From Nocardia higoensis NBRC 100133 (GTDB lineage Bacteria; Actinomycetota; Actinomycetes; Mycobacteriales; Mycobacteriaceae), in NCBI RefSeq assembly GCF_000308595.1, contig NZ_BAGA01000073.1:1-64000 (forward strand): 64,000 nt of DNA. The letters run 5' to 3'. The notes under the pieces were generated by a model that ran no database searches, was not told the DNA's origin, and saw nothing but the letters and a program-made list of their open reading frames with translations. The position numbers and the translations under genes were made by a program. Positions 24,505 to 31,879 of this stretch are shown here, one piece after another. The number at the start of each line of letters is the position of its first letter. The stretch's first letter is position 1.

Positions 24505-24917
24505 CGGGTCTCGCCCCCTTCTGTGGTCACGGAGTTCGTGGTGGCGGTGCTCGCGGTCGCGGGTACGACTTCGAACCGGGGCACCGGTGCGGCTGCGACG
24601 AGGCGCACCGGTGCCTGGTCCAGTTCGGTGGAGCCGGCGCCGTCGAGCACCGCCTCCACCCGGACGCCCTCGGGCAGTTCCACCCAACCGACGGCGTAGG
24701 GCGAGAACCCCTCGGCAGGAACGACATAGGGGGGCGACTTGGGTGCGAAGCGCTGCACCGTGTACGCCCACACGACGCCTTCGCGGCTGAGCTGCCGCGG
24801 CCGTGCGGTCGGTGTCGCGCAGCGGGTGCACATCGTGCTCACCGGAAAGCCGACCGTGCCGCACACGGTGCACTCACTGCCTTCCAGAACCGGTTCGTCC
24901 ATGTCGTCTCCCGCCAT
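24501..24917 (-). CDS. DUF35/OB-fold zinc-ribbon acyl-CoA-binding partner
   Basis: A 138-residue protein with an N-terminal zinc ribbon (Cys16, Cys19, Cys30, Cys33) followed by an OB-fold, VVWAYTVQRFAPKSP and PYAVGWVELPEG, as in DUF35 proteins. These bind and guide acyl-CoA substrates to thiolases or to Ltp aldolases. The next gene is such a thiolase and overlaps it by 4 bp, so a complex is likely. ATG 24902 (residue 6) has a better GGGAG site and may be the real start. The last 25 residues are Thr/Ala-rich and probably disordered. Confidence 0.84.
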   Translation of the reverse strand: MAGDDMDEPVLEGSECTVCGTVGFPVSTMCTRCATPTARPRQLSREGVVWAYTVQRFAPKSPPYVVPAEGFSPYAVGWVELPEGVRVEAVLDGAGSTELDQAPVRLVAAAPVPRFEVVPATASTATTNSVTTEGGETR

Positions 24918-24962
24918 CTCGTTCTGCCTCGGGGTTCGCTGTGTCGTGGCTGTCGCCGTGAA

Positions 24963-25751
24963 TCAGCGACCGACCCACTTGGGGGCGCGCTTCTCCAGGA
25001 AGGCGTTGACGCCCTCGGCCGCGTCCTCGGACTGCAGCGCGTTGCCCACCGCCAGGTGCTCCATGACCATCAGCGACTGGATGTCGGCGTCGAGGCCGCG
25101 GTCGATGGTCATCTTGGTGAGCTTCATGATGAAGGGGCTCTTGTCGATGATCGGCGCGATGAAGTCGGCGACCAGCTGATCGAGCTCCTCGGCCGGGGCG
25201 GAGGCATTGATCAGGTCGAAGTCGGAGGCTTCCTTGCCCGAGAGCAGCTTGCCGGTGAGCATGAGCTCCTTGGTCTTGCGGATGCCGATCATGCGCGGCA
25301 GGCGGTAGATCGGGCCCGCGCCGCCGAACAGGGCGCGGCGGATGTGGAAGTCGCCGATCTTGGCGTCGTCGGCGGCGACGGCGAAGTCGCAGGAGATCAT
25401 CAGCTCGAAGCCGCCGGCGGTGACGTAGCCCTCGAGCACGGCCACCGACGGGGTGTTCATCGAGTACAGCCGGTCGCAGACCTTGGCCGAGAGCACCGCG
25501 ACATCCATCGCGTTGGTCTTGCCGACGTAGTTGGCGCGCAGCTCGTCGAGGTCGAAGCCGGAGCAGAAGGTGTTGTTCACGCCGCGCAGCACCAGGACCT
25601 TCAGGTTCGGGTCGTTGTCGACCTCGACGATGATCTCGTCCAGGCGGTGCAGCAGTTCGACGGTCACCGCGTTCTTCTTGTGCGGGCGGTTCAGCCAGAC
25701 GCGGGCGATCTCGCCGTCCTTCTCGAGCAGGATGTGATCGGTGTCGACCAT
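24963..25751 (-). CDS. Enoyl-CoA hydratase/isomerase (crotonase family)
   Basis: A 262-residue crotonase. Oxyanion-hole motifs are NNTFCSGFDLDEL and EGYVTAGGFELMISCDFAVA. At the position of catalytic Glu144 of rat hydratase the chain reads RRALFGGAG, so one of the usual two glutamates seems absent and the reaction may be isomerase- or hydrolase-like. The C-terminal EGVNAFLEKRAPKW is standard. ATG 25751 is used because AAAGAGG precedes it. It is the first gene of the large minus-strand operon, right behind an operator copy, and 45 bp before DUF35. Confidence 0.85.
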   Translation of the reverse strand: MVDTDHILLEKDGEIARVWLNRPHKKNAVTVELLHRLDEIIVEVDNDPNLKVLVLRGVNNTFCSGFDLDELRANYVGKTNAMDVAVLSAKVCDRLYSMNTPSVAVLEGYVTAGGFELMISCDFAVAADDAKIGDFHIRRALFGGAGPIYRLPRMIGIRKTKELMLTGKLLSGKEASDFDLINASAPAEELDQLVADFIAPIIDKSPFIMKLTKMTIDRGLDADIQSLMVMEHLAVGNALQSEDAAEGVNAFLEKRAPKWVGR

Positions 25752-25786
25752 GGTGGCCTCTTTCTGGTTGGGTTCCGGAGTTCGGA

Positions 25787-25813
25787 GTTGAACTGGATTC
25801 AATTCAGTTTTAG
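25787..25813. promoter_or_regulatory. Palindromic operator, site 7 (large operon promoter)
   Basis: The minus strand reads ACTGAATTGAATCCAGTT, a close regulon match. It lies 36-62 bp before the enoyl-CoA hydratase start and so should control the ten-gene operon down to 15789. Confidence 0.72.
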
Positions 25814-25866
25814 TGGGTGAGGTGGCCTGCCGTCAATACGTTCGGCCGCGCGATTTTTCGGACGGG

Positions 25867-27003
25867 TTACACGCCGATGAGTTCGGCGACCCTCGCGCGG
25901 TGTGTGCGCGCATCCCCGTGTGCCGCTTCGTTTCCGAGAACGCGCCGGTAGAACGAGTGCGCGGGGTGCTCCCAGGTGAAGCCGACGCCGCCGTGCAATT
26001 GCACCGCTTCGGCGGCGGCCGCCACCGCCGCGTCCGTGCACACCGCGCCTGCCACGGCGATGGCCAGATGCGCCGCCTCCGGGTCCTCGGCGTGCACGGC
26101 GGCCGCGTAGCGCGCGGCGGATCGCGAGCGTTCGAGCAGGACGAGCATGTCGGCCAAGCGGTGCTTGATCGCCTGGAACGAGGCGATCGGCCGGCCGAAT
26201 TGCTGTCTGGTGCGGGTGTATTCGACCGTCATCGCCAGCAATCGGTCCACGATGCCGGTGTGCTCGCAGGCGATCGCGAGCGTGGCGAGATCGCGCAAGC
26301 GGGTCACCGCGGCCGGGGTCGCCTCGGGAACTGTCAACGCGACCGCGTGGCACCGCTCGACAGCGATGTCGGCCTGTCCGCGCGTCGGATCCAGCACCGT
26401 GCGCGGGATGCGGTTCCCGGCGCCGCGCGGCCGGAAGGCGAACAGAATTCGCCCATCGCCGGTGTCGGCGGTGCTCACCACGAGGTCGGCCGAGGCGCCG
26501 CCGAGCACATGGGTGACGGTGCCGGTCACCGTCCAGCCGTCCGGTCCGTGCACGGCGCGCAGCTGATCGGTGGCCGGCTCGAGGGTGCTCACCGTCGCGA
26601 GCGATCGCCCGGCGAGGACGGCCTCGAGCCATTCGGCGACCAGGCCGGGCTCCTCGGCGATGAGCAGCGCCTGGGCGCCCAGCACAGCGGAGGTGAGCAC
26701 CGGCTCGCACACCAGCGCGCGGCCGCATTCCTCGAGAATCGTGGCCAGTTCGGCGGTGCCGTAGCCGAGCCCGCCGCGCTCCTCCGGTACCGCGATCGCG
26801 GCCACCGACATGTCTTCGACCAGCAGGCGCCACAACTCCGGCGAGTATCCGGGCTCGGTCTCGCTCGCGGCGCGCACCTGGTCGATATCGCCGTGGCGGG
26901 CGAGCAGCGCGCGCAGCGTGTCACCTAGTTCGACGCGGTCGGTATCCGGGTTCAGGCCGGGGGGTTCGGTGCGCGGCCAGGGAAGTTCCAGGGTGGGGGA
27001 CAT
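25867..27003 (-). CDS. Degenerate acyl-CoA dehydrogenase-like protein
   Basis: A 378-residue ACAD-fold protein. The C-terminal half is well conserved (EYTRTRQQFGRPIASFQAIKH, QLHGGVGFTWEHPAHSFYRR). In the middle domain the TExxxGSD motif is replaced by STLEPATDQLRAV. This pattern resembles the partner subunits of heteromeric steroid-type ACADs (alpha2beta2, as ChsE1-ChsE2). The FadE-type gene at 22130 is a candidate partner. It has its own operator-containing promoter, divergent from the NTF2-fold genes. Confidence 0.83.
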   Translation of the reverse strand: MSPTLELPWPRTEPPGLNPDTDRVELGDTLRALLARHGDIDQVRAASETEPGYSPELWRLLVEDMSVAAIAVPEERGGLGYGTAELATILEECGRALVCEPVLTSAVLGAQALLIAEEPGLVAEWLEAVLAGRSLATVSTLEPATDQLRAVHGPDGWTVTGTVTHVLGGASADLVVSTADTGDGRILFAFRPRGAGNRIPRTVLDPTRGQADIAVERCHAVALTVPEATPAAVTRLRDLATLAIACEHTGIVDRLLAMTVEYTRTRQQFGRPIASFQAIKHRLADMLVLLERSRSAARYAAAVHAEDPEAAHLAIAVAGAVCTDAAVAAAAEAVQLHGGVGFTWEHPAHSFYRRVLGNEAAHGDARTHRARVAELIGV

Positions 27004-27014
27004 CTTCGCTCCGT

Positions 27015-27037
27015 AGAGTTGAGTTCAGTTCAATGTC
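27015..27037. promoter_or_regulatory. Palindromic operator, site 8 (ACAD promoter)
   Basis: The minus strand reads ATTGAACTGAACTCAACT, beginning 12 bp before the ACAD start at 27003. It is one of two copies in this divergent promoter. Confidence 0.7.
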
Positions 27038-27078
27038 TGACGAGAGCGTAGTGGGCCGAGGGCTCGACAAGGAAGAGG

Positions 27079-27099
27079 AAACTGAACTAAGTTCATTTT
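27079..27099. promoter_or_regulatory. Palindromic operator, site 9, abutting a start codon
   Basis: AAACTGAACTAAGTTCATTT is the most symmetric copy (TGAACT-A-AGTTCA). It ends directly at the ATG (27100) of the first NTF2-fold gene, so a bound repressor would cover the start region. Confidence 0.75.
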
Positions 27100-27477
27100 A
27101 TGACTTACGCGATCGAGGACTACTACGCGAAGGTCGACAGCGGCCGCCTCGAGGAGGCGACGGCCATGCTGGCCGTCGACGTCGAGTTCGCCATGGTGCT
27201 GCCGACAGGCGTCAATCTCGGGCACGGCCGCTCGGCCATGCTCGACTACCTGACCGGCAGGCCGAAGGTCGACCGCAAGCACGTCCTGCGCCGTGTGGCG
27301 GCCGACGGAGATGCGCTGTTCGCCTACGGCGACGTCACCGAGCAGGGCGGATCGGTGACCACCGGGCATTTCGTCGGCGCGATGCACGTCGGCCCGGACG
27401 GCTTGATCGACCGCTACCAGGTGAGCTTCAGCCCCGAATTCGCCCTGCTGCCCGCCGATTCCCCGGCCGAGCGCTGA
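27100..27477 (+). CDS. NTF2-fold (SnoaL-like) protein
   Basis: A 125-residue SnoaL/NTF2-like protein: a helical start (AIEDYYAKVDSGRLEEATAML), then VEFAMVLPTG and a curved sheet with VGAMHVGPDGLIDRYQVSF. Members include ketosteroid isomerases, polyketide cyclases and small dehydratases; no catalytic pair can be assigned. The 5' end is odd. The ATG follows the operator without any Shine-Dalgarno sequence in range, so it may be translated as a leaderless mRNA. The second NTF2 gene follows 20 bp later. Confidence 0.8.
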   Translation: MTYAIEDYYAKVDSGRLEEATAMLAVDVEFAMVLPTGVNLGHGRSAMLDYLTGRPKVDRKHVLRRVAADGDALFAYGDVTEQGGSVTTGHFVGAMHVGPDGLIDRYQVSFSPEFALLPADSPAER

Positions 27478-27497
27478 CAGACGAGGAGATAGCACAG

Positions 27498-27872
27498 ATG
27501 ACGACCGCGACCGTGACGCCTACCCTGGCCCGGTGGTTCGAGTACATGGATTCCGACGATCCCGACCGCGTGCTGACCATGATCACCGACGACTTCGTGA
27601 TGTCGGTGCAGTTCTCCCGCGGCGGCGGCGCCTCCTCGGAGTTCGTCGGCGACCGGGAGGCCCTGGTGGGCTACCTCGCTCAGCGCGAGAAGAGCACCTT
27701 GATCCACCACATCGACGTCGGCGCCACGGTCGGCGCGCACGAGCTCGTACTCGGCCGCACCACCCGCGACGGGGAGTTCGAGGCGTCGTTCAACGCCAGT
27801 GCCCAGCTCGATGCCGACGGGCAGGTGCGCAGGCTGCTGATCGCGCGCACCCCGGAGCTGGACTTCGCGTGA
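27498..27872 (+). CDS. NTF2-fold (SnoaL-like) protein
   Basis: A 124-residue NTF2-like protein (LARWFEYMDSDDPDRVLTMITDDFVMSVQFS, then GDREALVGYLAQRE). It is only distantly similar to its upstream neighbour, so the two may form a heteromer or act on different intermediates. GAGGAG precedes ATG 27498. Its TGA overlaps a GTG that opens the remains of a kinase gene, showing that the three were once coupled. Confidence 0.8.
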   Translation: MTTATVTPTLARWFEYMDSDDPDRVLTMITDDFVMSVQFSRGGGASSEFVGDREALVGYLAQREKSTLIHHIDVGATVGAHELVLGRTTRDGEFEASFNASAQLDADGQVRRLLIARTPELDFA

Positions 27873-28341
27873 CGCGCGAGGAAGTAATCGATCTCGCCGC
27901 GCTGCGCCGGTACCTGGAGTCGGCCGGTGTCGCGGTCCGTGGTGACCTGGTGGTCGAGCGGATCGCCGCGCGGTGGTCGACTGGGAGATATCCACCCTCG
28001 GCGACCCGCTGACGGACATTGCCCTCATGTGTGCCACTCGGGCGCCCGCCTTCGACCTCGTCCTCGGCGCGCAGGCCGCCTGGATCAGTGACCGGCTGCC
28101 CTCGGCGGACGATCTGGCCCAGCGCTCTGCCGTGGCCTCCGGTCGCGATCTCGGCGACTGGGGCTTCTACTCGGGCCTCGCCCACCTGAAGCTCGCCGTG
28201 ATCGGCGAAGGCATCGCCTATCGCGCGCTGCACGGCGCCGACCCTGGTTCGGGCGCGGCGGCCGCCGCCGAGGCGACCGCGGAACTCGTCGCCGCCGGGA
28301 TCCGTGCGTTGCGAGTGGGGCGGGTGTCGGCCGGATGCTGA
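27869..28341 (+). pseudogene. APH-fold kinase gene with internal deletion
   Basis: The GTG at 27869 starts REEVIDLAALRRYLESAGV and GDLVVERIAA, the N-terminus of an ACAD10/11-type kinase. From about 27973 another reading frame continues with VVDWEISTLGDPLTDIALM and GFYSGLAHLKLAVIGEGIAY, the C-terminal third of the same family. The glycine-rich loop, ATP lysine and HGD catalytic loop between them are missing, about 180-200 codons, and the junction is out of frame. It is therefore dead. It was translationally coupled (GTGA) to the NTF2 gene and belonged to the same regulon as the intact kinase at 21159. Confidence 0.75.
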
Positions 28342-28395
28342 GAACGGCTCTCCGCGAATAGCGGGGCGACAAGGTCGTTCGCCTCCCAACACGAC

Positions 28396-28436
28396 GACCT
28401 CCGAGTGGTGAATGCCGCGCCGCTCGGAGGTCTTTC
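28396..28436 (+). terminator. Terminator after the kinase relic
   Basis: GACCTCCGAG (28396-28405) pairs with CTCGGAGGTC (28423-28432), followed by TTTCC. It ends the NTF2-NTF2-kinase transcript. Confidence 0.75.
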
Positions 28437-28520
28437 CATGTCGGCTCTCGCCGGCCGCGTATGAGAGGTGCTTCCGGCCGCGCACCCATCGCCGCCGTGC
28501 GCCGGGATGCTGCGCGTCGG

Positions 28521-28592
28521 ACGGCGCACTGCTGCGGGGACGATCGGCCGACGCGCTCGGCTCGGTGCCCGCGATACCGATGGCCGCGGCGG
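28521..28592 (+). pseudogene. 72-nt relic of the MFS_3 exporter gene
   Basis: This stretch aligns without gaps to 4034-4105 inside the MFS gene; by eye about 62 of 72 positions agree (for example the shared run CCGACGCGCTCGG). It would encode GALLRGRSADALGSVPAI against GALLWGRLADALGLVPAI. No neighbouring MFS sequence is recognisable on either side. The rest of the 327-bp gap 28342-28668 holds two terminator hairpins and nothing else that I can see. Confidence 0.7.
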
Positions 28593-28603
28593 GAAAACGA
28601 CGA

Positions 28604-28643
28604 GGGCCGGTCGGCTCGCGAAGCGTCGCGAGCCGACCGGCCC
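28604..28643 (-). terminator. Strong terminator of the SDR gene
   Basis: GGGCCGGTCGGCTCGCGA (28604-28621) pairs perfectly with its complement at 28626-28643, an 18-bp stem with a 4-nt loop. On the minus strand it is followed by TCGTCGTTTTCC. Confidence 0.85.
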
Positions 28644-28668
28644 GTACGTGGACGGGGCGGTCGAACGG

Positions 28669-29463
28669 TCAGGACACCGTGAACCGCCCGCCGTTGCTCA
28701 GCAGGACCGCGCCGATCACATTGGCCGCCCCCGGCGAGGCCAGGTAGAGGATGTTGTCGGCCAGTTCCTCGGCGGTCGCGTAGCCGCGCGCTCCGCTGCC
28801 GGCCATCGCGGCCCGCAGGTGTGCCGGGGTCCGCTGGGCCATCCCGGTGTCCACCGGTCCGGGTGCGACGGTGTTCACGCGAATACCGAAGGGCGCCACC
28901 TCTTTGGCGACGGCCTGGCTGAGCGCGTGCACGCCTGCCTTGGAGGCCGCGTAGTGCGGATATCCCGTGAGCGTGTCGAACGCCGAGGACGAGCCGACCG
29001 TGACGATCGCGCCGCCGCCGGTCTCGCGCATCGCCCGGACGGCAGCCCGCAGGATGTAGAAGGTCCCGTCCAGATTGACCGACATGATGCGCCGCCAGTC
29101 CGAATCCTCGAGATGCACCAGCACCTCGGGGGGCCGGTTCTGCTCGGCCGCGTCGTAGATCCGTTGTTTGCTGCGCGGGTCGTCGACGCCGGCGGCGTGC
29201 ACCACCACGTCGACGCGGCCCTGCTCGGCGACGACGGTCTCGAACGCCCGGTCCACCTCGGCGGGGTCGGACACATCCACCCGCAGCGGCCGGGCGATCC
29301 CGCCGATGCCGTCGGTGGTGCGCGCGGCCGCCGCCGCGTCGATGTCGCAGGCGTAGACGGCGGCCGCGCCACGCTCGGCGAGGGCGCGCGCGGTGGCCGC
29401 GCCTATGCCCGAGCCCGCACCGGTGACCAGCGCGATCTTCCCGGCGAACTGCTGTTCGGTCAT
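28669..29463 (-). CDS. Short-chain dehydrogenase/reductase
   Basis: A 264-residue SDR: TGAGSGIGAATA near residues 14-25, CDID after the second strand (NAD-type), HAAG for the usual NNAG, the GSSSAFDTLTGYPHYAASK active site, and a divergent end (VIGAVLLSNGGRFTVS). An insertion around residues 98-118 (DDPRSKQRIYDAAEQNRP) lengthens the substrate loop. It follows the binding-protein gene by 8 bp, repeating the 'binding protein then SDR' order seen at 8-9.9 kb. Confidence 0.86.
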   Translation of the reverse strand: MTEQQFAGKIALVTGAGSGIGAATARALAERGAAAVYACDIDAAAAARTTDGIGGIARPLRVDVSDPAEVDRAFETVVAEQGRVDVVVHAAGVDDPRSKQRIYDAAEQNRPPEVLVHLEDSDWRRIMSVNLDGTFYILRAAVRAMRETGGGAIVTVGSSSAFDTLTGYPHYAASKAGVHALSQAVAKEVAPFGIRVNTVAPGPVDTGMAQRTPAHLRAAMAGSGARGYATAEELADNILYLASPGAANVIGAVLLSNGGRFTVS

Positions 29464-29471
29464 GTCCTGTC

Positions 29472-30506
29472 TCACTTCTTGTAGAAGATCTGGTCCCAGT
29501 CGCTGCGGTACTTCTCGGCGCCGGCGCCGGTGGTCACCTCGAGGTTCTGCTCGCCGACGTCCTGGGCCACCGCGATCGAGCCCTCGATATCGGGCAGCGC
29601 GGCGCCGAAGCCGACCGAGGTGACCTGCTGGCCCTCCCGGCTGACCATGAAGTTCGCCAGCACCTGCGCGGCGTTCGGATGCGGCGCCGAGCCCAGCGCG
29701 AGCCCGTACCACTTGGCGCCCCAGACCTTCGGGCCCGCCGTCCAGTCGAGGGGAGCGCCCGCCGCCCGTTCGGGCAGCATCGGGTTCGACATCAGGGCCG
29801 CGGTGATCTCACCGGAGGCCAGCGCCTGCCCCAATGGCTGGGTGCTGGGGTAGATGCGGGGATTGTTGTCGGCCAGACGCTGCAGGAACTCGCGTCCGCC
29901 GTAGTTCTGCTCGATGTGGTCGTAGTAGTCGATGTAGGTCGGCGAGGTGGCCGGCGTGACGATGCCGACCTTGCCCCGCAGTGCGGGGTCGAGCAGATCC
30001 TGAGCAGTGGTGATGCCCTTCGGGTAGAGGGCGGTGTTCCAGCCGAAGCCGAGTACGACCGCGCCCTCCAGGAAGAACTTGCCGTTGTCGATGCTCTCGT
30101 CCGGGCGGTACTCCGCCGCCTGGAAGTTCGGCCCGATGATCTCCACCGCGAGGTCGGTGTCGGACGCGGCCCGCATCCACGGCACATCGGTGATCACCGC
30201 GACATCACCCGAGCCGCGCCCGGTGCGCGATTCGGCGTCGATGCGCGAGAGCAGGTCGGAATCGACGCCGCGCACGACAGTCAGGTCGATGGACGGATAG
30301 GCGGCTTCGAACGCCTTCTCCAGATCGGCCAGGATCGGCTGCGCCTGGGTCGAGTAGAGGGTGACCGCACTCTCGTCGTTCGCCGCGGCTACGACGTCCT
30401 CCCACGAACCCGACACCGGTCGCGACACCTCGGTGGACCCACCGCACCCGGCCAATGCCAGGACGGCGGCGCCGATCACCGCCGCGGTCCGAAACGATCT
30501 CGCCAT
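29472..30506 (-). CDS. Orphan ABC substrate-binding lipoprotein (paralogue of 8052-9089)
   Basis: A 344-residue lipoprotein with signal peptide and lipobox LAGC near residue 20. WEDVVAAANDESAVTLYSTQ, RTGRGSGDV and GKVGIVTP mirror the first binding protein closely, so the two are paralogues. No ATPase or permease lies nearby; it probably feeds the importer at 9.9-12.8 kb or binds a different ligand. GGAGG precedes ATG 30506, and an operator copy lies immediately upstream, so both binding proteins should be under the same repressor. Confidence 0.86.
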   Translation of the reverse strand: MARSFRTAAVIGAAVLALAGCGGSTEVSRPVSGSWEDVVAAANDESAVTLYSTQAQPILADLEKAFEAAYPSIDLTVVRGVDSDLLSRIDAESRTGRGSGDVAVITDVPWMRAASDTDLAVEIIGPNFQAAEYRPDESIDNGKFFLEGAVVLGFGWNTALYPKGITTAQDLLDPALRGKVGIVTPATSPTYIDYYDHIEQNYGGREFLQRLADNNPRIYPSTQPLGQALASGEITAALMSNPMLPERAAGAPLDWTAGPKVWGAKWYGLALGSAPHPNAAQVLANFMVSREGQQVTSVGFGAALPDIEGSIAVAQDVGEQNLEVTTGAGAEKYRSDWDQIFYKK

Positions 30507-30516
30507 GAAGTTCCTC

Positions 30517-30540
30517 CTTGAACTGGATTCACTTCATATT
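30517..30540. promoter_or_regulatory. Palindromic operator, site 10 (orphan binding protein)
   Basis: The minus strand reads TATGAAGTGAATCCAGTT. It lies 11-34 bp upstream of the start at 30506 and is the last copy of this motif that I see. Confidence 0.68.
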
Positions 30541-31312
30541 TATGCCACATGGTGACCCGGACCACAACATCGTCCTTCCGTTGATCGAGATCGAGCGAGC
30601 GCGACGACGCCTGTTCGCCGCCGGAGACGAAGTCCCACACATCGGCACCGTCGTCGAGCATCTCCGATGCGATCGCGTCGGCCCAGCGGCGCTCGGCGGA
30701 TGGCCTGAAACTTCGCCGGCGCCTGCCGAACTGGGTGTCGCTCGGCCGCGTGGCGCAGTGTCCGATGGCGCACGGCGCGGGCGGCGGCGGTCAGCGCGAC
30801 GCCATAGGTGAGCGCGTCTCGCTGCTCCAGATCCATTGTGCGGGAAGGGGATTCGCCGTGAAATTCGACGGGTGGCGCCGAAGGCGTCGATGATCGACAG
30901 ATCGCCGATGAGGAGGTTGGCGCCGTGCCTCCGCAGCCGGACCGGCAATGCGCTCGGGCGGCGGATCGGGGAATTCTTCGGATGCGCGGCGAACAGGGGG
31001 CGCACGAAAGGCACCGCTCGCCAGGCTCCGGGCCGACGCGCTCGCGGCGACGTGGCGGCATTGCCTCGAATCACCGCCGCGCGCGCAGCGGCGCGCTACG
31101 ATCGGATGGTTCGGCGCAAACACTGAGCAGGTGAGCTTTCGGATTTCCGAAGTGGACGCCGCAACCGCACTGCTTGCCGTGATCGGCGCCCGAGAAACAC
31201 ACGATATGAAGACGGACCAGCGCCGCCGCCGCGGTCGACCCGGTGCTGATCGACGTGACACGCGCCGAACTGCGATCGCCGGAAAACTGCAATAGCGGAA
31301 GGCGGAGCCACC
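30541..31312. other. 772-bp stretch without a recognisable gene
   Basis: Overlapping open frames exist on both strands, but none looks like a protein family and none has a convincing ribosome-binding site. On the minus strand 30541-30840 reads in two frames as AAERHPVRQAPAKFQAIRR and then WADAIASEMLDDGADVW, which could be one decayed gene broken by a frameshift; a faint likeness to an acyl-CoA dehydrogenase end (QFGRP..FQAIRH) is not enough for a call. I see no operator copy between 30541 and 31312. Confidence 0.4.
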
Positions 31313-31879
31313 ATGAGCACCTACAAGGTCGGCTACTTCGTCGGTAGCCTCTCGTCCACCTCGATCAACCGGATCCTGGCGAAGGCGCTGATCCGGCTCG
31401 CTCCCGAGAATCTCGAGTTCGTCGAGATCGCGATCCGGGACCTGCCGCTCTACAGCCAGGACTACGACGCCGATTATCCACCCGAGGGCACTGCGCTCAA
31501 GGACGCAATCGCCGGGGTGGATGCGGTGCTGTTCGTCTCGCCCGAGTACAACCGCTCGATTCCCGGGGCGCTGAAGAACGCGATCGACTGGGCGTCCCGT
31601 CCGTGGGGCCAGAACTCGTTCGATCACATTCCCGCCGCCGTGATCGGCGCCTCCATCGGGGCGATCGGTACGGCTGTGGGCCAGCAGAGCCTGCGGGCGG
31701 TACTGAGCTTCTGCAACGCCCGGCAGATGACCGCTCCGGAGGCCTACATCCACTACACATCCGAGGTGTTCGGCGAGGACGGCACCGTGCACAACGCCTC
31801 CACCGAGGAATTCCTGCGCAACTACATGACCGAGTTCGGCAATCACATCCATCGGGTCCTCACCGTTCTCCCGCGTTGA
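31313..31879 (+). CDS. NADPH-dependent FMN reductase (flavodoxin fold)
   Basis: A 188-residue flavodoxin-like quinone/FMN reductase. The flavin phosphate loop is GSLSSTSINRILA (11-23), and SPEYNRSIPGALKNAIDW (76-93) is the family signature. Enzymes of this kind reduce quinones, azo dyes or chromate with NADPH, or supply FMNH2. GGAAGGCGG precedes the ATG. It stands alone between two non-coding stretches; its role with the neighbouring CoA-transferase genes is unclear. Confidence 0.88.
   Translation: MSTYKVGYFVGSLSSTSINRILAKALIRLAPENLEFVEIAIRDLPLYSQDYDADYPPEGTALKDAIAGVDAVLFVSPEYNRSIPGALKNAIDWASRPWGQNSFDHIPAAVIGASIGAIGTAVGQQSLRAVLSFCNARQMTAPEAYIHYTSEVFGEDGTVHNASTEEFLRNYMTEFGNHIHRVLTVLPR

Noticed and set aside
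2909..30540. Reading the ten palindromes as KstR or KstR2 boxes
   Set aside because: The consensus ACTGAACTGANTTCAGTT does not show the AACnnGTT-type core of KstR boxes as I know them, and no cholesterol ring genes are present.
30541..30840. Acyl-CoA dehydrogenase pseudogene on the minus strand
   Set aside because: FQAIRR and a shifted ADAIAS are too little to prove the family; kept only as an unassigned stretch.
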